Shown: positions 3,924 to 7,978 of the stretch, in pieces | Numbering within the stretch: the first letter of the stretch is position 1 | Layout of the letters: each line of letters starts with the position of its first letter | Notes under the pieces: model-generated | The model's input: only the letters and a program-made list of their open reading frames with translations | Database searches by the model: none | What the model was told of the DNA's origin: nothing | Position numbers and translations under genes: made by a program | NCBI GenBank assembly: GCA_007135435.1 | Contig: SLIW01000407.1 | Location: 1-7,978, forward strand | Source of the DNA: Natronomonas sp. | GTDB taxonomy: Archaea; Halobacteriota; Halobacteria; Halobacteriales; Haloarculaceae | Length of the DNA: 7,978 bases | Reading direction: 5' to 3'

Positions 3924-4376
3924 ATGGTCGACCCAGGCGATCCCGCCCCCGAGGTCCAGGCCCCGAACCAGCACGGCGAGCTGGTCGCGCCCGACCTCGA
4001 GGGCCCCACCGTGGTGTACTTCTACGTCGAGGACGGCACGCCCGGCTGTGCGACCCAGGCGGACCAGTTCACCCTCGAGGCGGAGGTCTACGAGGAGGCC
4101 GACGTGGCGGTCTACGGGGTCTCGACGGACGACGTCGACTCCCACCGCGCGTTCGCCGACGAGCACGGCGTCGAGTACGACCTCCTCGCGGACCCCGACG
4201 GCGAGGTCTGCGAGGCGTTCGGCGTCCCCCGCGACCACGGCGGGCGAGCCGAGCGGACCACCGTCGTGATCGTCGACGGCGAGGTCCACCGCGTCTACGA
4301 GGGCGTCTCCGCGGACGGCCACGCGCGGGACGTGTTGCTGGACCTCCTCGACGACGGGCTCGTCTCGATCGACTGA
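3924..4376 (+). CDS. bcp: Peroxiredoxin of the Bcp/PrxQ subfamily
   Basis: A 150-residue cytoplasmic thiol peroxidase that reduces H2O2 and organic hydroperoxides using thioredoxin-type donors. Seen: GDPAPEVQAPNQHGE (5-19); VVYFYVEDGTPGC (30-42), holding the catalytic Thr39-Pro-Gly-Cys42; VAVYGVSTDDVDSHRAFADE (61-80); LLADPDGEVCEAFGV (87-101); and RTTVVIVDGEVHRVYEG (111-127), with Arg111 as the likely active-site Arg. Oddity: the resolving cysteine that E. coli Bcp has five residues after the peroxidatic one is Asp47 here. The only other Cys is Cys96, at the position of E. coli Cys99, so the protein is 1-Cys or uses an unusual partner. The start follows the TATA box closely. It is convergent with leuS, 57 nt between stop codons. 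Confidence 0.93.
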   Translation: MVDPGDPAPEVQAPNQHGELVAPDLEGPTVVYFYVEDGTPGCATQADQFTLEAEVYEEADVAVYGVSTDDVDSHRAFADEHGVEYDLLADPDGEVCEAFGVPRDHGGRAERTTVVIVDGEVHRVYEGVSADGHARDVLLDLLDDGLVSID

Positions 4377-4394
4377 GGGGATCTCGTCTCGATC
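4359..4394. repeat. 12-bp direct repeat spanning the bcp stop
   Basis: CTCGTCTCGATC occurs at 4359-4370 (the end of bcp) and at 4383-4394 (just after its stop), a 24-bp period. It looks like a small tail duplication. An inverted repeat ATCGG-G-CCGAT (4415-4425) follows in the gap between the convergent bcp and leuS genes, with no T-tract on either strand. Confidence 0.5.
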
Positions 4395-4433
4395 ACCTGC
4401 TCGCCACGCCCCGCATCGGGCCGATCCCGGCTC

Positions 4434-7139
4434 CTACTCCTCGATGTCGATGGCCGGCCGTCCGGGTTCCGCCTTCCGGACGACGTCCTCGTCGGTCTCG
4501 TCGGCCGACAGCACGCGCACCTCGGCGTCGAACTCGCGCTCGACGAGCCACGCGGCGGCCTCCAGGGCCTCGTGCTCGGCCTCGGGGTCGAGCGCCTCCC
4601 GGAGGGCCTCGCGTTCCGCCTGCAGGTCCTGCCCGTAGTCGGCCGCGGCGTCGCCGTGTCGCCTGATCTCGTCGTGGCCCATCAGCTCGCCGATCAGGTT
4701 CGGCGCGTCGCTGTCGATCGCGATGGACAGCGCCCGGTGCTTCCAGGCGGGCGTGACCACGATGTCGATCCGGGCGGGGTCGTCGATACCGGCGACATCG
4801 ACGATCTGACGGACGTCCTCGCGGGTGTTCTCGACGAGCCGTCGGCGCATCTCGGCCGTCTCGCGGTCGGCGGCCGGCTCCGGCCACTCCGCGTCCACGA
4901 CGAACCCCTCGTATCCCAGCGCCTCCCACAGCTCCTCGCAGACGTGCGGGGTGACCGGCGCCAGCAGCTTCAGCGCCGTCGCGAGCCCGCGCTCGAACAC
5001 CTCGGGGTCGACCGCCGTGTAGTCGCGGTACTGCCGGAGGGTCGCGACGAGGTCCTGGGCCTCCCGCAGCGCGGTGTTGAACGTCAGGTCGTCGTACTCC
5101 TCGGTGGCGATCGCGACGGCGGCGTCGATCTCGCTCTCGACGTAGCCGGCCACGGCGTCCGGTCCGGTGCTTGGGTTTTCAGCGCTCGCCCCGTCCGAGG
5201 CACGATGCGCCTCGCGCTCGACGTCGCCCGCGGCGAACGTCTGAACGGTCTCGAGCAGTCGGCCAAGGAAGGCGTACGCGGACCGGACGCCCTCGTCGGA
5301 CCAGTCGAAGTCGCGCTCGGGCTGGGCCGCCTGCATCATGAACAGCCGGGCGGTGTCGGCGCCGTACTCGGCGACGATCGCCTGCGGGGAGACCACGTTG
5401 CCCTTCGACTTCGACATCTTCTCGCCCTCGAGCTGGACCATCCCCTGGGCGAGCAGGTTGACGAACGGCTCGCGGTCCTCCAGGCCCTCGTGGTCGGCCA
5501 GCACCTTCGTGAAGAACCGCGCGTACAGCAGGTGCATGACGGCGTGCTCGATGCCGCCGACGTACTGGTCGACCGGCATCCAGTCGTTGGCGCGGTCGAC
5601 GTCGAACGGGGCGTCCACCAGGTCGGGCGAGACGTACCGCAGGAAGTACCACGAGGAGTCGACGAAGGTGTCCATCGTGTCCGTCTCGCGGGTGGCGTCC
5701 CCGCCGCAGTCCGGACACGTCGTCCGCTTCCACTCGTCCGCCTCGTCCAGGGGGTTGCCGGTGGTGTGGATGAACTCGGGCAGCTCGACCGGCAGGTCCT
5801 CCTCGGGGACCAGCACCGGCCCGCAGGCCTCGCAGTGGACGACCGGGATGGGCGTCCCCCAGTAGCGCTGCCGGGAGATGCCCCAGTCCCGCAGCCGGTA
5901 GACGGTCTCGAACGCGGCGCTGGGGATGTCCTCGGTGAGGCGCTCGCGGGCCTCCGCGCTCCGCAGCCCCGTGTAGTCGCCGGAGTCGACGACGATCCCG
6001 TCCTCGGTGTAGGCGGCGTCCTGGACGTCGGGGGTCGGGGGGACGGTCTCGCCGTCCCAGTCGTCGGGCTCGGGGGCGACGACCGGGACGATGTCGACGC
6101 CCATCTTCGTCGCGAACGCGTGGTCACGGTCGTCGTGCGCCGGGACGCCGTAGAGCGCGCCGGTCCCGACCTCCGAGAGCACGAAGTCCGCCACGAAGAC
6201 GGGCAGTTCCTCGCCCGTGGCGGGGTTGGTCGCCGTCAGTCCGGTCGCGACGCCGTTGGGCTCGTCGCCCTCCGGGTCGGCCTCCTCCTCGACGAACCGG
6301 CGGACCGCGGGGTCCTCCGCGGCCAGCTCCTGGCTGACGGGGTGGTCGGGCGCCAGCGCGAAGAAGGTCGCCCCGTAGATGGTGTCCAGCCGGGTCGTGA
6401 ACGCCTCGACGGAGCCGTGGCCCTCGATGGAGAACTCGACTCGGGAGCCCTCCTGGCGACCGATCCAGTTGCGCTGCATCTGCCTGACGGAGTCGGGCCA
6501 CCCCTCCAGGTCGTCGATGACCTCGAGCAGCTCGTCGGCGTACTCGGTGATCTTCAGGAACCACTGCTCCAGCTCGCGCGTCTCGACGGGCGTGTCGCAG
6601 CGCCAGCACAGCTCCGCCTCGCCCTCGACCTGCTCGTCGGCGAGGACGGTCTCACAGGAGGGACACCAGTTGACCGCGGCGTCGCGGCGCTCGGCCAGCC
6701 CCTCCTCGTGGAACCGCCGGAAGAGCCACTGGTTCCACCGGTAGTACCGCGGCCGGCAGGTCGTCACCTCGCGCTCCCAGTCGTAGCCGAACCCCATCGC
6801 CTCCATCTGGCTCCGCATCCGCTCGATGCACTCGAACGTCCAGTCGCCGGGGTTCGTGTCGCGCTCCTTGGCGGCGTTCTCGGCGGGCAGCCCGAAGGCG
6901 TCCCACCCCATCGGGTGGAGCACCTCGTCGCCGCGCATCCGCCGGAACCGGGCGTAGGCGTCCGTGATGGTGTAGTTGCGGACGTGGCCCATGTGGAGCT
7001 CGCCGGACGGGTAGGGGTACATCCCGAGGACGTAGGTCGGGTCCGTGGCCTCGTCGGACGTTTGGTACGCCCCGGCGTCCGCCCACGCCTCCTGCCAGCG
7101 CCGCTCCACCTCCGTGTGGTCGTAGTCGTGGTCGGCCAT
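4434..7139 (-). CDS. leuS: Leucyl-tRNA synthetase, bacterial-type core with archaeal-type C-terminus
   Basis: A class Ia cytoplasmic aminoacyl-tRNA synthetase of 901 residues that charges tRNA-Leu. Seen in order: MYPYPSGELHMGHVRNYTI (40-58, the HIGH signature as HMGH 49-52); GWDAFGLPAENAA (78-90); a zinc knuckle Cys159/162/178/181; MQRNWIGRQEG (221-231); the CP1 editing domain with TTRLDT (248-253) and HDDRD (335-339); a second knuckle Cys436/439/475/478; DTFVDSSWYFLRY (490-502); KMSKS (574-578); and the anticodon domain (about 670-780). The core reads like bacterial LeuRS, whereas the end (about 790-901: AWKHRAL, GHDEIRRHGDAAA, PGRPAIDIEE) reads like archaeal LeuRS. The start at 7139 (MADHDYDHTEVERRWQ) is chosen because a 27-codon extension to 7220 would cover the promoter. 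This is an essential gene and appears complete. Confidence 0.97.
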   Translation of the reverse strand: MADHDYDHTEVERRWQEAWADAGAYQTSDEATDPTYVLGMYPYPSGELHMGHVRNYTITDAYARFRRMRGDEVLHPMGWDAFGLPAENAAKERDTNPGDWTFECIERMRSQMEAMGFGYDWEREVTTCRPRYYRWNQWLFRRFHEEGLAERRDAAVNWCPSCETVLADEQVEGEAELCWRCDTPVETRELEQWFLKITEYADELLEVIDDLEGWPDSVRQMQRNWIGRQEGSRVEFSIEGHGSVEAFTTRLDTIYGATFFALAPDHPVSQELAAEDPAVRRFVEEEADPEGDEPNGVATGLTATNPATGEELPVFVADFVLSEVGTGALYGVPAHDDRDHAFATKMGVDIVPVVAPEPDDWDGETVPPTPDVQDAAYTEDGIVVDSGDYTGLRSAEARERLTEDIPSAAFETVYRLRDWGISRQRYWGTPIPVVHCEACGPVLVPEEDLPVELPEFIHTTGNPLDEADEWKRTTCPDCGGDATRETDTMDTFVDSSWYFLRYVSPDLVDAPFDVDRANDWMPVDQYVGGIEHAVMHLLYARFFTKVLADHEGLEDREPFVNLLAQGMVQLEGEKMSKSKGNVVSPQAIVAEYGADTARLFMMQAAQPERDFDWSDEGVRSAYAFLGRLLETVQTFAAGDVEREAHRASDGASAENPSTGPDAVAGYVESEIDAAVAIATEEYDDLTFNTALREAQDLVATLRQYRDYTAVDPEVFERGLATALKLLAPVTPHVCEELWEALGYEGFVVDAEWPEPAADRETAEMRRRLVENTREDVRQIVDVAGIDDPARIDIVVTPAWKHRALSIAIDSDAPNLIGELMGHDEIRRHGDAAADYGQDLQAEREALREALDPEAEHEALEAAAWLVEREFDAEVRVLSADETDEDVVRKAEPGRPAIDIEE

Positions 7140-7162
7140 AGAGAGGAAGTTACCCGTGGGTC

Positions 7163-7177
7163 GGGCCGGTCCGGCCC
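7163..7177. promoter_or_regulatory. Perfect 15-bp palindrome in the leuS promoter region
   Basis: GGGCCGG-T-CCGGCCC is a perfect 7+1+7 inverted repeat lying between the presumed leuS TATA element (7176-7182) and its start codon. It falls about 8-22 bp upstream of the expected transcription start, a typical position for an archaeal repressor site. GC-rich DNA makes such palindromes less surprising. Confidence 0.4.
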
Positions 7178-7187
7178 TTAAGCTTTC
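7176..7187 (-). promoter_or_regulatory. TATA-like element of leuS
   Basis: Minus strand reads GGAAAGCTTAAGGG. The GGAAAG is BRE-like and CTTAAG is a TATA variant seen in haloarchaeal promoters. The predicted start is near 7155, giving a leader of about 16 nt before the ATG at 7139. No Shine-Dalgarno sequence is visible. A second possible element, GTATAC (7264-7269), is farther away. Confidence 0.5.
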
Positions 7188-7306
7188 CATCCGACAGTCG
7201 GCCCCCGCGTCGGGCGCCACCGCTCTCTCTCTGCCCCCGTGGAGAGGGTCGGTTCACAGTGCCGTATACACCACGGAGGGGACTGCGTGATCGGCTCCCC
7301 CCAACC

Positions 7307-7314
7307 GCTTTACA
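7307..7314 (+). promoter_or_regulatory. TATA-like element of the gamma-glutamyltranspeptidase family gene
   Basis: GCTTTACA is centred about 26 bp before the ATG at 7337, the spacing expected for a leaderless transcript. This spacing also supports the chosen start codon. Confidence 0.6.
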
Positions 7315-7336
7315 CCTGACTCCCGTACACTGTCCG

Positions 7337-7978
7337 ATGGTACCACCCCTCGATCGACGAACGTTCCTCCTGGGTAGCACCGGGGTCGGCATCGCCCGCC
7401 AGACCGGGGTACACGAGCGCGGGGGAGGGATCGGGGAACTCGATCGCTGGGGAGGGGCCGGGGAACCGACCGAACCCCGTCCCGCCGCGGTCGTCTCCCA
7501 GCACCACCTCGCGACAGACGCGGGTATCGAGGTCCTCGATTCGGGTGGGACGGCGGCCGATGCCGCCGTCGCCGTCGCGTGCGCCCTCAGCGTGGTCGAG
7601 CCCTGGTTCTCGTCGGCGCTGGGCGGTGGAACGTGGGCGCTCTACTACGATTCGGATTCCGGGACGGTGACCAGCGTGGACGGCGTCGGGCCGGTCGGGT
7701 CCGACGCCACGGTCGAGGACTTCCGGGAGCGGGCGGACACCCACGGCATGCACCAGTCGATCGTGCCGGGCGCGTGGGACGGCTGGATGCTGTGGCTCGA
7801 CCGCTACGGCCGGCTGGACCTCGCGGAGGTCCTCGCCCCGGCGATATCGCTCGCACGGGAGGGCTATCCGGTCAGTCCGGGGATGGCGTCCTGGCTCGAT
7901 CGTCGGGCCGACCGGATCGCCGAGCGACCGCAGACGCGGGAGATCTACGAGCGAGATGGCGAACTCGTCGAGGAGGGC
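7337..7978 (+). CDS. ggt: Gamma-glutamyltranspeptidase family protein with Tat-like signal, C-terminus missing
   Basis: The first 214 residues of an Ntn-hydrolase that in typical members cleaves gamma-glutamyl amides such as glutathione. The frame is open at the right edge, so the autoprocessing Thr and small subunit are not visible. Seen: DRRTFLLGSTGVGIA (6-20), a twin-arginine motif with a rather short hydrophobic stretch, then a Gly/Glu-rich linker to residue 48; AVVSQHHLATDAGIEVLDSG (51-70); GTAADAAVAVACALSVVEP (71-89); SALGGGTW (93-100); SIVPGAWDGW (141-150); and YGRLDLAEVLAPAISLAREG (157-176). The Tat motif suggests export in folded form. Oddity: the segment equivalent to DGRExAP or DFREMAP, whose Arg binds the gamma-glutamyl carboxylate, reads VDGVGP (114-119) with no Arg. 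The substrate may therefore not be gamma-glutamyl. It is divergent from leuS. Confidence 0.88.
   Translation, partial: MVPPLDRRTFLLGSTGVGIARQTGVHERGGGIGELDRWGGAGEPTEPRPAAVVSQHHLATDAGIEVLDSGGTAADAAVAVACALSVVEPWFSSALGGGTWALYYDSDSGTVTSVDGVGPVGSDATVEDFRERADTHGMHQSIVPGAWDGWMLWLDRYGRLDLAEVLAPAISLAREGYPVSPGMASWLDRRADRIAERPQTREIYERDGELVEEG

Noticed and set aside
4377..4433. Bidirectional terminator between bcp and leuS
   Set aside because: Only short stems (ATCGG/CCGAT, CGGG/CCCG) and no T-tract on either strand, so not enough to call a terminator.
4572..7181. Very long + strand open frame (869 codons) antisense to leuS
   Set aside because: It mirrors leuS almost end to end. In DNA with about 70% GC and strong third-position bias, stop codons vanish from antisense frames. 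Its product is Val/Gly/Arg/Leu-rich with no motif, while the minus strand encodes a full LeuRS.
7140..7220. 27-codon N-terminal extension of leuS
   Set aside because: It would translate through the TATA-like element and the palindrome. The MADHDYDHTEVERRWQ start matches where LeuRS similarity begins.
7310..7753. Minus-strand open frame over the start of the GGT-family gene
   Set aside because: Its product has no recognisable motif, while the + strand has a Tat motif, a well-spaced TATA element and continuous GGT-family similarity.

Overview
The window looks like chromosome of a haloarchaeon (class Halobacteria). The DNA is very GC-rich with strong third-position GC bias. The encoded proteins are rich in Asp and Glu and poor in Lys. 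Several genes have an archaeal TATA element 20-30 bp before the start codon and little or no leader, and there are small proteins of types common in haloarchaea. I see no rRNA, tRNA, CRISPR array, insertion sequence or phage gene.

Layout from left to right. (1) 1-1065, minus: an M20-family metallopeptidase/deacylase whose C-terminus lies off the left edge. (2) 1066-1368: a gene-free, G-rich stretch with two sets of short tandem repeats. (3) 1369-1536, minus: a 55-residue histone-fold protein with a clear TATA box. (4) 1537-1934: a 398-bp gap with two adjacent palindromes, a TATA-like element, a chain of hairpins and, 7 nt before the larB start codon, two interleaved perfect stems that fit an H-type pseudoknot. 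(5) 1935-2753, plus: larB, a nickel-pincer cofactor biosynthesis enzyme. (6) 2754-3053: 34-bp tandem repeats, a three-copy 9-mer, then the promoter and hairpin leader of the next gene. (7) 3054-3200, plus: a 48-residue zinc-finger protein. (8) 3255-3509, plus: a GIY-YIG domain protein, separated from the zinc-finger gene by mutually exclusive hairpins. (9) 3585-3719, minus: a 44-residue protein starting MCHCF. (10) 3924-4376, plus: a Bcp/PrxQ peroxiredoxin. (11) 4434-7139, minus: leuS, whose product has a bacterial-type core and an archaeal-type C-terminal end. (12) 7337-7978, plus: the N-terminal part of a gamma-glutamyltranspeptidase family protein with a Tat-like signal, running off the right edge.

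The genes do not form one operon or pathway. They are mostly separate transcription units on both strands, arranged divergently (histone-fold gene/larB, MCHCF gene/bcp, leuS/ggt) or convergently (GIY-YIG/MCHCF gene, bcp/leuS). Only the zinc-finger and GIY-YIG genes could share a transcript. The coding content is housekeeping plus small conserved proteins. The least explained material is intergenic: the structured region before larB is the best candidate for an undescribed element, followed by the palindrome in the leuS promoter and the paired hairpins before the GIY-YIG gene.
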